64,000 bases of DNA from Xiphydria camelus (lineage: Eukaryota; Arthropoda; Insecta; Hymenoptera; Xiphydriidae). Numbering within the stretch: position 1 is the stretch's first letter; the number at the start of each line of letters is the position of its first letter. The notes under the pieces are model-generated. The model ran no database searches. It was not told the origin of the DNA and was given only the letters and a program-made list of their open reading frames with translations. This document shows positions 11,600-24,924 of this stretch, one piece after another. A program made the translations under genes and the position numbers. Where the stretch lies: NCBI GenBank assembly GCA_963678675.1, contig OY783191.1, positions 12,610,562-12,674,561 of the forward strand. The letters are read 5' to 3'.

Positions 11600-11945
11600 A
11601 GCCATTCTCACTTTGACTGTTGGTTGTGTTTGAAAAGTTCGCGATACGTTGTGCAAGTTTTTATTTGTATTACTTATTTTTTCCAATATCAAGCAATGGG
11701 GTCCCATAGAGATTTAGCTTTTCTTACTTTGACTTTGGCTGTATGTGAAATGAAAAAACGAAAGAAGAAAAGACAAAGACGCTGGTCAAAAGAATGGTAC
11801 ATGCTGAGAAATCGTTTTACACACGAACATTTGCTGAACTATCTTCGAGTCACAAAATCGCGTTCGGATTCTGCTTTTTCGCTTGCGTCAGCCATCATGT
11901 GCCTAGGTGCTTACTCTTCGATATCTCAAACAAGACTGATGCAAT
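11600..11945 (+). pseudogene. Inserted fragment of Harbinger transposase N-terminus
   Basis: This ~340-bp block is present in the left TIR of X1 and absent from the matching place in the right TIR (~15605), so it is an insertion. In frame from 11696 it reads DLAFLTLTLAV, a K/R-rich tract, then RRWSKEWYMLRNRF and HEHLLNYLR. This is the pattern that opens many HARBI1-like transposases (basic tract, RRWW/RPWLLRR, short leader to the HTH). No catalytic part follows. Confidence 0.5.
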
Positions 11946-12345
11946 TACACAGGCACACAAAAAAAAAGCTCCTGTTCCCGGAACCAGACCATTATATTTT
12001 TATGTTTTTGAGGTTACTGAATCCGAATCCGGTGTCCGTTTGTCTCCATCACGTCACGTTCAAGGTCATTTCAAGGTGTAATCCTGGAAAAATAGTCAAA
12101 TCGATTGAAATTATTATTCCTATATATTTTTGAGGTCGCTGAATCTAAATCCGATGTCCGTTTGATCCGACAATGTCAAATTCAAGGTCATTTCAAGGTC
12201 AAATGTATTTATTCTGCCAAAAATGAATTTTTTACTGCTGATTCTGAAAGAACGGGAAATTTTACGTCTAGGTATGTATTCAATTTTGTTGATAACATAA
12301 CCCCCAAGGTCATTTCAAGGTCAAATCTAGCAAAAATGTTCTAAT
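11946..12345. repeat. ~150-bp tandem units inside the X1 left TIR
   Basis: Units contain a GAGGTCGCTGAATC-like start, GTCCGTTTG and CAAGGTCATTTCAAGGTCAAA. At least two and a half units occur here and about three occur inverted at 14995-15560. Confidence 0.65.
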
Positions 12346-13018
12346 CTAAAGTCCAAGCTGACCCCCTCCATGAGAGTGCCGGTCGACGTGTTTCCATTCA
12401 TAGGGCGCCGGGTCGCGCGTGGAGTGGATAGCGGAGCTTCGATCGCGCCGGCTCGGGTCTGTAGTAAGAGAGGCCGTGACGGAGCGGTCAGTCGGAAGGC
12501 TGTCGCCTATGGCGGTTTCCTAGCTCTCTCATGTCTTCAATGCATTACCGCGGATCGGCGTCCATGACCGAATGATCCGTTGAGTGGTACACGTCTTTGA
12601 CGTTTAAAAGACGCGGAGATCTGTTTGGCGATCTGCCAAGTTTTTTTTTCCATGCATCAACTCACTCAGTTCCGAGCGAGAATAAATCTGTTCTCATACT
12701 GCAAAATAAATTTTGAAATCCAGTCACGTGATCTCTCAATTCAAGTGAATTGGAGCTCATCGTTGTAAATTTGATACAGCGAATATGTGTGGTGTGCCTG
12801 CACCCAGGGTACCTCCACGCGGTGACGGCGGGCAACGGTTTTTTTAAATGTTTATTTTTCCGGCAAAATCCCTGGATGAAGGCGTCCAAGCCGTCATGGC
12901 AGGCACACGGAAATGTGTTACGATACAGGGGTTCTCATAAAGAACCCCAGTATCGGCGGTTCGTCTGGGTGAGCAAGCGGGCCCGCAATCGTCGTCATCA
13001 AGCGACCGCAGCTCTGCA
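12346..13018 (+). promoter_or_regulatory. GC-rich leader upstream of the X1 gene
   Basis: Between the left TIR and the coding region lies a stretch rich in CpG (12370-12560, 12780-12990) in contrast with the AT-rich TIRs. Position fits promoter and 5' leader of the X1 gene. No TATA box was singled out. Confidence 0.35.
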
Positions 13019-14981
13019 TTGGTGGAAAACTTGGCTACTGAAGAGTCTATCACTACAAGTTCGGATCACATATGCAATAAGGATCCAGATTCATTTTGCT
13101 ATGTTTGTGGTAAGTATGAAGCATCAAAGAATCGCAAACGTATTTCAGAGCATATAAGGAATATGTATAAGGATTGTTTTGATTTGAACGTGATAGATGA
13201 AGGTAATGATTGGGTACCACACATCATTTGTGCTTCTTGTAACACAATGTTTCATCGTTATGATAAATCTCGAGACAAGAAATATCTCAATTTTCTTATA
13301 CCAATACATTGGACCAAAACGCAATCTAGAAAAGATTGTTATTTCTGCAAAACATATCTAACTGGGTACAATCTGAAAAATATATCACATATAAAGTATG
13401 CTAACGTTACGAGTGTCATACGGAGTGTCAAACAAACGGAATTTTAGTTCAGATGGGATGGAAATAGACGAGATTAAAGCAAACGTTGAAAGAGAAAATA
13501 TAGATCAGCGTAGAGATTGTGTGAATGAGGATGAACAGTACGATGATAATAATAGAGATAAGAGCTATATGAGTGGAACTGATAGCGAAGATGAAAGTTA
13601 CACGAGTGAAAATGAAACTGATAATGACGATGAGAGATATATGAGCGGAAATGAAAGTGGCAGCGAAGATGGCCAAACGAATGATGAAGAAAGTGAAACT
13701 GAAGATGATTCTCATGAATACGTTCCAACGGGTTGTAAGAATAAAAAGCCTCAATTGTTCTCACAGGAAGAACTGAACGATTTCATTCGTAACATGGGAT
13801 TGCCGAAAGATGTTGCCGAGTACTGTGCTTCTACGTTGAAAAAGAGAAATCTGCTGAAGAAGAAAACGAAGGTAACGTTTTACAGGACAAGAGAAAAAAA
13901 TTTAGGAGCTTTTTCTCTCGTAATTCAAATAAGTCTCTCGTTTATTGTAATAATGTCAAAGGATTAATCGACGAATTAAAGCCCGATACTTATAGTGCTG
14001 ATCAATGGAGACTTTTTATTGATTCTAGTAAACGTAGTCTCAAAGCAGCTTACTCCACAATACTAATGTATACACACCAATACCAGTTGCGCATTCGACT
14101 GTTATGAATGAATCGTATGAATGTTTGAAAACTCTATTAGCAGCAATAAAATATGATGACCACAAATGGCAAGTTTGCGGAGATTTTAAAATCCTCACAA
14201 TGATTCTGGGACAGCAATCTGGCTATACAAAAAAACCGTGTTATCTTTGTAAATGGGATAGTAGAGATAAACAAAATCATTACGTGAAAAAGGTTTGGGA
14301 ACCTAGAACATCCTTCGTTGCAGGATCCGACAATATCTTACAGCAGCCGTTGATAGATTCAAAGAAGGTATTGATACCTCCATTACATATAAAGTTAGGA
14401 CTCATGAAACAATTCGTCAAAGCGTTGAATAAAGAAAGCGATTGTTACAAATACTTACGAGATCAATTTCCAGGTCTATCTGATGCTAAAGTAGGCGCGG
14501 GAGTATTCAATGGACCTCAGATCTGAAAAATGTTTAGAGAAAATCACTTCGTAACTCAAATGAGCTCAATTGAGAAGAATGCGTGGGTCAGCTTCAAGAA
14601 AGTATGTAGTAATTTTCTAGGCAATCATAAGAGCTCGGACTACAACAAAATAATATCTGACACGGTTGAGAATTTCAGGAGATTGGAATGTAACATGAGT
14701 TTAAAATTACATATGATGGATAGTCATGTGGACGAATTTCCAGATAACGTTGGCAATTTCAGTGAAGTACAAGAGAATGTTTCCATCAAGATTTTAAAGA
14801 TGTAGAACGAAGATTTCAGGGTAGATGGGATGAAAACATGATGGCAGATTTCTGTTGGATGTTGCAGGGAGAAAACGCGGAAAAAGGAAAAAAACGCAAG
14901 AGAAATCCCTTGCACAGATCTTTTGAGAATAAACGAGTACGTTATAAAAGAAGGCGAAACGATGAAGAAGTAGCAGAGTGA
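13019..14981 (+). pseudogene. X1 gene: C-rich transposon protein, frameshifted
   Basis: It resembles a large uncharacterised transposon-linked family I recall from aphid, hydra and hymenopteran genomes. In order: N-terminal cysteine modules (FCYVCGKYEASKNRK; IICASC; DCYFCKTYLTGYN), an acidic linker at 13470-13720, then DQWRLFIDSSKRSLKA, VAHSTVMNESYECLK, KWQVCGDFK, KPCYLCKWDSR, LIPPLHIKLGLMKQF, CNMSLKLHMMDSHVDEFP and RRFQGRWDENMMADFCW, ending in a basic tail at ~14981. D in CGDFK and H/D in the LHMMDSHVDEF block could belong to an RNase H-like site, but I cannot prove it. Frame changes occur near 13400-13440, 13870, 14055 and 14775, so it is dead. Confidence 0.7.
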
Positions 14982-14994
14982 AATATAAAATACA

Positions 14995-15763
14995 CGTTCC
15001 AGCGACTCCAAAAATATAACGGAGTGATGATGCGAAAAGATTTGAACATTTTTGCTGGATTTGACCTTGAAATGAACTTGACCCTGACATATTGGTGGCA
15101 AACGAACCTCGGATTCTAACTCAGTGACCTCGAAAACATATTGACGTGGTAGTTTATTCTCGTGAAGACACATTTTCTTATTTTTGCAATTGTCATATGA
15201 ACCTTCCATACAATAATATAAAGTGACCTTGAAATGACTTAGGGGTTATGTTATGAAAAAAATTGGATACATATCTAGACGTGAAATTTCCCGTTCTTTC
15301 AGAATCTGCAGTAAAAAATTCATTTTTGGGAGAATAAATACATTTGACCTTGAAATGACCTTGAATTTGACCTTGTCGGATCAAACGGACATCGGATTTG
15401 GATTCAGCGACCCAAAGAATATATAGGAATAATAATTTGAATCAATTTGACTATTTTTCCAGGATTTGACCTTGAAATGACCTTGAACGTGACGTGATGG
15501 AGACAAACGGATACCAGATTCGGATTCAGCGACCTCAAAAACATAAAGATATGCTGGTCTGATTCCGGGAACAGGAGCTTTATTTTGTGTGCCTGTGTCA
15601 TTGATCAATATGCCTCATAAACGTCAATATGAGCATCAATATAGCTTCCATCAATACGCTTCAATCTAAATTTCCATCAATATGCTTCAATATGCCGTCA
15701 ATATGTTTGAAGCTCTCCTAAACGTTCAATATAGCCTTTCAATACGTATTGATCAATACATAT
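14995..15763. repeat. X1 right TIR, inner part
   Basis: It is the inverted match of 11500-12345 with three tandem units that contain TTTGACCTTGAAATGACCTTG. From ~15600 it holds AT-rich TTCAATAT/TATTGATCAATA palindromic motifs that mirror 11518-11600. It stops at ATAT (15760-15763), where X2 begins. Confidence 0.75.
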
Positions 15764-15777
15764 AAACTAAGAGTTAG

Positions 15778-16828
15778 TGACATTTTTCAGTGATTATTTA
15801 GTTAAGGCCTATTTTTTGAGAGAATGTTGTGGGGGGCATGTCTAAGTGCCATCCGTGAGGATTAACCTTGATAGCGGTATGGGAGGCTGGCGGAACGCCC
15901 CCAACTTGTAAAAAATAGTGCACAAAATTATTATTTAGTTAAGGCTGAAATTTTGTTTACTATTCATCTGGTAGTCCACAATTATGAATATAAATTGGCG
16001 GATCGATCGGCCGGCATTAAAAGGGTGGCGGATCATCCTAAATACGTCGTGTGAACAATAAAATTTTTATTATTTAGTTAAGCCTCAATTTTTAATATAT
16101 TATTGAAGCAACTGTTTCAAGTGGAAATTTAAATTGGCGGAACGAAATATTGGCATTAACTACCTGGCGGAACGGTTTAAACATCCATTGTGCGCGCCTC
16201 GATTTCGTGTTGTTTGCCGCAGAATTTGTTGTATTAGGAATGCTTCTAATATAGATAATGATTTTGTTTATTTTCTGGAATCTTTTTAGTATAATAATAG
16301 TAATTTAGTTTCCCTGGAATTAATATTTTAGCGCTCATTCAATATTGATGAGCTTCAATATATCAATCAAACATCAGTCTTATGTTAGGACACTCAACAT
16401 TTTATTTGTGATGTCAGATGTTTTAAGAATTTTTAAAACGGATGAATTCTATAATTTTTTTTTAGAATACCCTTTTGGCATTTGACCGACGATATAGTGC
16501 TTTATACAAATATAACGAGATGCGTGAAGTGAAAGAATATTTTCAACAGAAATTTGTTTAAAGCGAACTAATTTCTTAGAGTAGTTATCGACTTACAAAT
16601 ATATGGTAGGTACTTCGTATAAAGACAATTTTAATACCGTCAGTTGTTCGATCATCTAATCATCTTCTGTGTCCGGCCAGTCAGAATCGTCACCTTCGTC
16701 AACTGAATCCAGATCACTAGATGCTCGGGAGCCTACGTCTATAAATTTAAACAAATTGATTAGAAAAATGTAATATTTTTTGTTTATATTTACTGTTAAA
16801 TCTGCATACCTGATTCAATGTCACTGTT
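15778..16828. repeat. X2 left arm with TGGCGGAWC motif array
   Basis: The motif TGGCGGA(A/T)C occurs five times (15893-16173) and ATTATTTAGTTAAG three times (about 15790-16080). All are mirrored in the right arm (17412-18456). A repeated site array in both arms suggests subterminal protein-binding sites. Confidence 0.7.
16656..16738 (-). pseudogene. Inverted copy of the X2 gene's last exon
   Basis: The minus strand carries the same acceptor (TTTATAG) and the 27-residue exon with EGDDSDWPDTED and a stop as at 17502-17584. It lies in the left arm, opposite in direction to the gene, and lacks upstream exons. Confidence 0.7.
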
Positions 16829-16895
16829 CACATTCTCAAGAGCTCAACCTTCTCAACATTCTCAAGAGCTCTGCCTGGCTTCCACGTCCTTACAG

Positions 16896-17584
16896 GGTAT
16901 GATTACAACCCTTCATTTTTCCGTAAAGGAAAAAATAAACCATATCAGTTATTGAAGGCGTTCTATAATTATCAAAAGGCATTTGAAGACCTAGGCAAAG
17001 ATGATGTTGACACTTCAGCAGTGTTTCCTGTTTTGCAAGAATTTATCTGCCGGATGTATGGTGTCAAAAACGCAGACACCGTTAATGAAGCTCGTTTGGT
17101 ACTCTTTAACGAAGCTTATAAAGTTGCAGATACTCTACGTACTCATTTGCAAGAAACATCCGCAATTGCGACGCATCGAACTTGCCACCATGCTCAACTG
17201 AAGTGCAACAGCAACTACTGCGGAGCTTGTACATTGCCAGTATCTGGCTAAATGCAAATTTGCAACAACCAACGGACAAATCTCCAGAAAACCATGGCTG
17301 TGGTGCATCAACGACGGCAAGTATGAATTCGTCTGGTTTCAAGGAGATCAATTGCCTGAATTTCTTGGAGATGTACTTGTTAAAGATTCCAATAAAAGCG
17401 ACAATGATTGCAACAGTGACATTGAATCAGGTATGCAGATTTAACGGTAAATATAAACAAAAAATATTACATTTTTCTAATCAATTTGTTTAAATTTATA
17501 GACGTAGGCTCCCGAGCATCTAGTGATCTGAATTCAGTTGACGAAGGTGACGATTCTGACTGGCCGGACACAGAAGATGAATAG
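16896..17584 (+). pseudogene. X2 gene: zinc-motif transposon protein, 3' exons
   Basis: Exons 16896-17430 and 17502-17584 join in frame (donor GTATGCAG, acceptor TTTATAG). The first reads YDYNPSFFRKGKNKPYQ, then EDLGKDDVDTSAVFP, then a Cys/His cluster HRTCHHAQLKC and NYCGACTLP, then KPWLWCINDGKYEFVWFQ; the last exon is acidic. One extra base at ~17249 shifts the frame inside the cluster. The 5' part of the gene is missing, its place taken by the inverted arm. The family is one I associate with insect transposons but cannot name. Confidence 0.6.
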
Positions 17585-18762
17585 ATGATCGAACAACTGA
17601 CGGTATTAAAATTGTCTTTCTACGAAGTACCTACCATATATTTGTAAGTCGTTAAATACTCTAAGAAATTAGTTCGCTTTAAAAAAATTTCTATTAAAAA
17701 TATTCTTTCACTTCACGCACCTCGTTATATTTGTATAAAGTACTATACCGTCGGTCAAATGCCAAAAGGGTATTCTAAAAAAAAATTATATCATTCATCC
17801 GTTTTAAAAATTGTTAAAACATCTGACATCACAAATAAAATGTTGAGTGTCCTAACATAAGACTGATGCTTCATTGATATATTGAAGCTCATCAATATTG
17901 AATGAGCGCTAATTAACTCCAGAGAAACTAAATTACTATTATTACTAAAAAGATTCTAGAAAATAAACAAAATCATTATCTATATTAGAAGCATTCCTAA
18001 TACAAAAAATTCTGCGGCAAACAACACGAAATCGAGGCGCGCGCACAATGGATGTTTAAACCGTTCCGCCAGGTAGTTAATGCCAATATTTCGTTCCGCC
18101 AATTTAAATTTCCACTTGAAACAGTTGCTTCAATAATATATTAAAAATTGAGGCTTAACTAAATAATAAAAATTGTATTGTTCACACGACGTATTTAGGA
18201 TGATCCGCCACCCTTTTAATGCCGGCCAATCGATCCGCCAATTTATATTCGTAATTGTGGACTACCAGATAAATAATAAACAAAATTTCAGCCTTAACTA
18301 AATAATAATTTTGTGCACTATTTTTTACAAGTTGGGGGCGTTCCGCCAGCCTCCCATACCGCTATCAAGGTTAATCCTCACGGATGTCACTTAGACATGC
18401 CCCCCACAACATTCTCTCAAAAAATAGGCCTTTACTAAATAATCACTGAAAAATGTTATAGTCCGGGAGCCAGCAACGGTTTTCGTTACGTCATAGAGAA
18501 CAGGGCTAGAATTTTTATGATGAGCTCCTTGTAACGTGTGAACAAAGGAATGACTGGTCTGGCAGCGCTCCGAGGGTGGTTTTGGCAACAATATAATTTT
18601 CAAAATTAAAAAAAAAATAGAAGTTACGTCGTGTATAACAGGGCTGAAATTTTTATGAGGGCTTCGTTACAATGCATAAAGACGAGATAGTAAAGTCTGG
18701 CACTCTCTTCCGAGGGTGGAAAGTGGGTGACAGAAGGGGTTGAAGTAGCTCCACGTAAAGTC

Positions 18763-18880
18763 GTCTCACTCGCACTCAAGTGCGCGCATAAGACTATCTC
18801 ACTCCCACTCAAGTGCGCGCATAACCTATCTCACTCGCACTCAAGTGCGCGCATAAGACTATCTCACTCGCAGTCAGGGG
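18763..18880. repeat. Minisatellite with palindromic core
   Basis: Three units of 33-36 bp (CACTCAAGTGCGCGCATAAG, followed by ACTATCTCACTCG) lie in the left arm of X3, mirrored at 20150-20265 in the right arm. GCACTTGAGTGC is itself palindromic. Confidence 0.75.
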
Positions 18881-19169
18881 CACGGTTTTTCTGACCTGGC
18901 AGGGTGTTTCCACTAGAATTTCGGTCTGGCATCCATAATTTCACTTTCATGGAGTAAGAGCTACTCCAGACTGCCCCGTTTACAGTAAAATAATCAGTCT
19001 CTGAGTTTTTGACATATTATTCGAAACACCTGCCAACAGTGAAATTATTAATACCAGACCGAAATTTTGGTGGATTAATAATTTCACTTTTGGCAGATAT
19101 TTCGAATAATATGTCAAAAACTCAGACTGATTATTTTACTGTAAACGGGGCAGTCTGGAGTAGCTCTTA

Positions 19170-20068
19170 GGGCCGAAACCACCAACTCTGATTAAATTGT
19201 TAATTTCCGATTAGCTTAATTTAATCAAGTTCTTGCGTTCCACCAATTGTTAAACCATGAATAAAGTGAGATAATCGCCGTTGAACTTAATCGGCCATTT
19301 TTGGCCGGTTAGGAACTTAATTAGTGATTAATGTAGATCAACATAACCTCAAAGTCGAAGTCTCACTGCTGTGCAATACTATACCGGACATGAATTTATT
19401 TTACGACGATATTTTATCATCATCTGATGATGAAAATGGTATCGAAATTAATAGAAGGACACATTTAATTAAGGAACGAATTAATTATTTCCAAACTTTG
19501 GATGATTTGGATTTCATTACGCGTTTTCGGTTATCGAAAGACAGTGCTGAAGCTTTGCTTCTGGAAATTGTACATAATTTGAAACACGCTACAGAAAGAT
19601 AAATTACTTCTTAAATAATATATAATCTATTTTAAAATATCGCAACATTATCATGTTACGTTAAAAATCGCGTAGAATTTTCTTATCTTTACTAAATAAA
19701 GGGAGTGCACATTTCAGAAACCACGCTATTGAACCCAGAGTACAACTGCTTGCTCTCCGGTATTATGAAACTGGTTCCTTTTTAAATTCTGTTGGAGATT
19801 TCGGCAGCTCACTGAGCTCGGCTTGCAGCGCGTCAGTTGATCACGTCAAGTTTTCCTCCTACTTCATTACAAGTTCCGTTGATGAACCAATCAGAATCAC
19901 CGTTACAACAAAACCAAAACTTATTGCGAAGAGGGTATATGATTAGATAATCGGGGGTTAAAAATTCATGGTGGAACGAATTGTGCAGTTAATCATGATT
20001 AGAACGCCGATTAAATATAATCGTGATTAGGTAATCAAGCATTTAATCAGAGTTGATGGAATCGGCCC
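19170..20068. mobile_element. Harbinger deletion derivative X5
   Basis: TTA at 19167-19169 and 20069-20071 flanks inverted ends GGGCCGAAACCACCAACTC / GGGCCGATTCCATCAACTC. Removing it restores the X3 arm (GGAGTAAGAGCTACTCC, as at 18953). The ~100-bp ends are rich in TAATC/GATTA. Confidence 0.88.
19390..19815 (+). pseudogene. HARBI1-like transposase N-terminal remnant
   Basis: The stretch 19390-19602 reads MNLFYDDILSSSDDENG, then ERINYFQTLDDLDFITRF and RLSKDSAEALL. After ~115 bases it resumes at ~19718 with NHAIEPRVQLLALRYYETGS and LNSVGDFGS. This is the HTH-containing N-terminus typical of HARBI1-like transposases; the DDE part is deleted. The gap between the two blocks lacks a clear GT donor. 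Confidence 0.65.
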
Positions 20069-20653
20069 TTACTCCTTAAGTGAAATTATCGATGCCAGAC
20101 CGAAATTCTAGTGGAAACACCCTGCCAGGTCAGAAAAACCTTGCCCCTGACTGCGAGTGAGATAGTCTTATGCGCGCACTTGAGTGCGAGTGAGATAGGT
20201 TATGCGCGCACTTGAGTGGGAGTGAGATAGTCTTATGCGCGCACTTGAGTGCGAGTGAGACGACTTTATGTGGAACTACTTCAACCCCTTCTGTCACCCA
20301 CTTTCCACCCTCGGAAGAGTGCCAGACTTTACTATCTCGTCTTTATGCATTGTAACGAAGCCCTCATAAAAATTCTAGCCCTGTTCTCTATGACGTAAGA
20401 AAAACGTTGCTGGCTCCCGGACTATCACTAGCTCTCCGTCTAATATTGAATCAATATATTGACCGTCTAGGGGCTACTTTACGCTTAGACCCTCAGGAAT
20501 TTTTCCCGTAACGATTAACGACTACTGGCGACCGATAGAGCCAATCATACAGCGTCCTTGGGCCTCCGAACAATAGCGTATATGCTACAGTCTACAAACC
20601 GCTATATACCATATCGTCCTATGCCAACATCAGACAGTGAGACCCCGAATATA

Positions 20654-20921
20654 TCGCACGTTTGCGAATAGACTGTCATAACTCAAAATTAGAATTGTCC
20701 CTAGCAACGACTTTAAAAGTTGAATTATTATATTATACGAGCGTTAACCATTTGCTGCCAGATTATGATAATTATTATAGAATTTTCATAATAATTATCA
20801 TAATTTGGCAGCAAATGGTCAACGCTCGTGTAATATAATAATTCAACTTTTAAAGTCGTCGCTTTGGACAATTCTAGTTTTGAGTTATGACAGTCTTCTC
20901 GCAAACGTGCGACATGTAGGG
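20654..20921. mobile_element. Foldback element beside the X1 end
   Basis: CGCACGTTTGCG through ATTTGCTGCCA is repeated inverted to 20921, giving ~125-base arms with an AT-rich loop at ~20775-20795. It abuts the right end of X1. Confidence 0.8.
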
Positions 20922-21303
20922 CCAACATGTAGAAGCAAATTGCCTTCACACTTGTAACGACAATGCTGACAAGGTGCTACGCTTCTAAATCTCCTATAGC
21001 GTGATAATATAACACTTGATTCAAAGCGTAAATATATGCAAGTTCTTGGCATTATGTCATGATTTATCCAAATAGCATCGATTGCTCGATTTCATTTATA
21101 GTTTACCACCCAGATAGATAGGAATGTTGAACATGGCATGCAGACACTTTATTTCTAAATTAGGATGTCATTATAGCAGCATTAAATGCTGGAATTTTTG
21201 GTCTAATTTGAAAAATTGCATTGTACCGTCAGCGTAAATAATATTAGTATAACATATAAACAAAAAACATAAACGAGTTAGTCATTCTAACTTGTAATTG
21301 ATG
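20922..21303. other. Nothing recognised
   Basis: Unique AT-rich sequence without open frames or repeats that I can identify. Confidence 0.5.
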
Positions 21304-21719
21304 TCGATGGTCTTATGCAATACTGGCACAACTCAAAAATCCATATTTTTCAGGAACGCGGTTTGAAATTTTTTGTTTTACATTATTCGCTGTGTTTCAT
21401 AACGGAATTTAGATATTGTTTGTTTTTTTACTGAATTATATAACAATATTATTGTTAGTGTCAAATAATAATAGTTGTTCTCTAAAACGATAATATTACC
21501 CAAAAAAAAGTATATTTTACTTAAACATTGTGGAAGTTATGCCATTATTGCATAAAAAAAAGGATTTTTTTGTGTTTAGTTTCGTAACAAAATCCAACAA
21601 AATAGGCAAAAACAAACGTTTTATTCATCAAAAATATTACAAAACATAAGAACATCCTTTAACCTTGACATAAACATAATAAAAAGAAAAGAACAACTGT
21701 TTATCGTCTTAAAAAAAAA

Positions 21720-21903
21720 TTAAAGACTATTATAAAACTGTCCGTAAAATTTAGGAATAACGTTCTTCTCCACTAATTTCATTAGTGTTTCTTTCTTCTT
21801 GCTGTCAATAGCTAATTGACTTAGATAGAGATTCCTTAAGACTTCCTCACCAACATTAGATGAAGATCCAATACCTCTGGTGTTTCTCTTTTTTTCATTC
21901 ATA

Positions 21904-21920
<17 letters not shown>
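21720..21920 (-). pseudogene. 3' part of the O gene, cut by a LINE
   Basis: The minus frame reads MNEKKRNTRGIGSS, then VGEEVLRNLYLSQLAIDS and KKKETLMKLVEKN before a stop at 21720. Upstream codons (LNDHAMNEK) resume on the far side of the LINE at ~24088-24118, with the target duplication between. The charged, helical C-terminus resembles tails of SANT/Myb-like transposon genes, but no domain is decisive. Confidence 0.5.
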
Positions 21921-24093
<2,173 letters not shown>

Positions 24094-24296
24094 CATTCAT
24101 TGCATGATCATTCAGCTGTCCAATATACATACATCCATAAACATGTTGCTATTTCGTTTGCTCCTCTTTTTCCTTGAGTCTCGTCCCATATGAAGCAACT
24201 AACATCATTGGAAGCCAGATAACAAATTGCGAAATTAAAGGCATTTTTTTCGGTACATAATAAAAAGCCCCTTGGCAAATAAAACTAGTAGCTCTC

Positions 24297-24692
24297 TTAT
24301 TAATACTGACTATTATTGCTTATTTTAGCTGACGTACTCTCCAAAACTTCTGCTAGTTTAGTGATAGGCTCTGCGACTTCCTCGGCAGCAATCGATCCTA
24401 AAACTTAAAATATAATACATAATTAGTAGCAATAAAAACACAATAATTTGTCCGTGTTGTATACATTTAAATATTTTTGAGATACCTACTAAATATTGAA
24501 ATAAGTACTATAATCCATTGAAGAAAATATTAATTCTGATTTTTACCTTCTTGACTAAAAATAGGCATTTTGTCTTCTATTACATTATTTTTTTCATTTA
24601 GGATGGAATAACGTCCATATTTTTCTTCTTCGGTCTTTCCTTCTATTGTTTTGGCATCGTTTTTAATATTTGCCAAAGTTTTAGCGGTGCAC
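24297..24692 (-). pseudogene. Middle exons of the O gene, cut by element P
   Basis: Minus exons ~24692-24547 and ~24405-24297 join in frame (donor GTAAAA, acceptor GTTTTAG) to read CTAKTLANIKNDAKTIEG, then YGRYSILNEKNN, then GSIAAEEVAEPITKLAEV and a stop. The 5' continuation is at 28434-28511 beyond P (MSMRAC joined to TAKTL). The TAKTLANIKNDAKTI helix resembles the last helix of SANT/Myb-like (MADF or zeste-like) domains. An alternative donor GTACGT at ~24322 could link to the 21.7-kb exon. Confidence 0.5.
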
Positions 24693-24924
24693 CCGAGTCG
24701 AAATTTAAATTCTAATTTGAACCTCTGGATCCTCACTGAGGATCTCGAGGCTGAAAGTTGGTTTTCAAGATCCGGATGTCTGTGCAATGAAAACTTAATT
24801 TGAACCTAAACTGCGTGAATATTTCCACTCTTCGCAAGTTTAGGTCCGAATGAGGTTTTCATAATTCTCATTTGGACCTCATGGACCTCACCTCGAGCTG
24901 TGGCGAAAAAAAATGGTGTCGCCA

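Larger units (their letters stand above)
18458..20425. mobile_element. Long palindrome X3, inserted in the X2 right arm
   Basis: The tips ATAGTCCGGGAGCCAGCAACG and their inverted copy bound two arms of ~600 bp. Reading inward, both pass TGCATAAAGACGAGATAG, the 35-bp minisatellite, CCCTGCCAGG and ACTCCAGACTGCCCCG, meeting near 19065. The right arm is split by X5. It lies between AAAATGT and CACTAG of X2, sequences contiguous in the other X2 arm. Confidence 0.8.
15764..20442. mobile_element. Element X2, inserted in the X1 right TIR
   Basis: ATAT flanks both sides (15760-15763 and 20443-20446). Removing the insert restores TACATATTGAATCAATATA, exactly as in the left TIR of X1. The tips AAACTAAGAGTTAGTG and the right complement AGACGGAGAGCTAGTG are related. 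Arms 15778-16828 and 17412-18456 are ~1.05-kb inverted copies; the right arm is broken near its tip by X3. Confidence 0.75.
11414..20650. mobile_element. Long-TIR element X1, interrupted by a nested stack
   Basis: The left end (CTAATGTTGACATAGGA, then TAAAGTAGCCCCTAGACGG, then TCAATATATTGATTCAATAT) is repeated inverted at 20447-20650. The right TIR is split: 14995-15763 pairs with 11500-12345, then 4.7 kb of other elements intervene, then 20447-20650 completes it. Without the insertion X1 would be about 4.55 kb with TIRs approaching 0.9 kb. Its gene is at 13019-14981. Confidence 0.75.

Noticed and set aside
13449..13764. Two minus-strand frames rich in Ile/Phe/His
   Set aside because: They are the complement of the acidic linker of the X1 gene.
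18958..19168. A separate foldback MITE in the middle of X3
   Set aside because: It is the central part of the X3 palindrome; continuity across X5 shows that both arms belong to X3.
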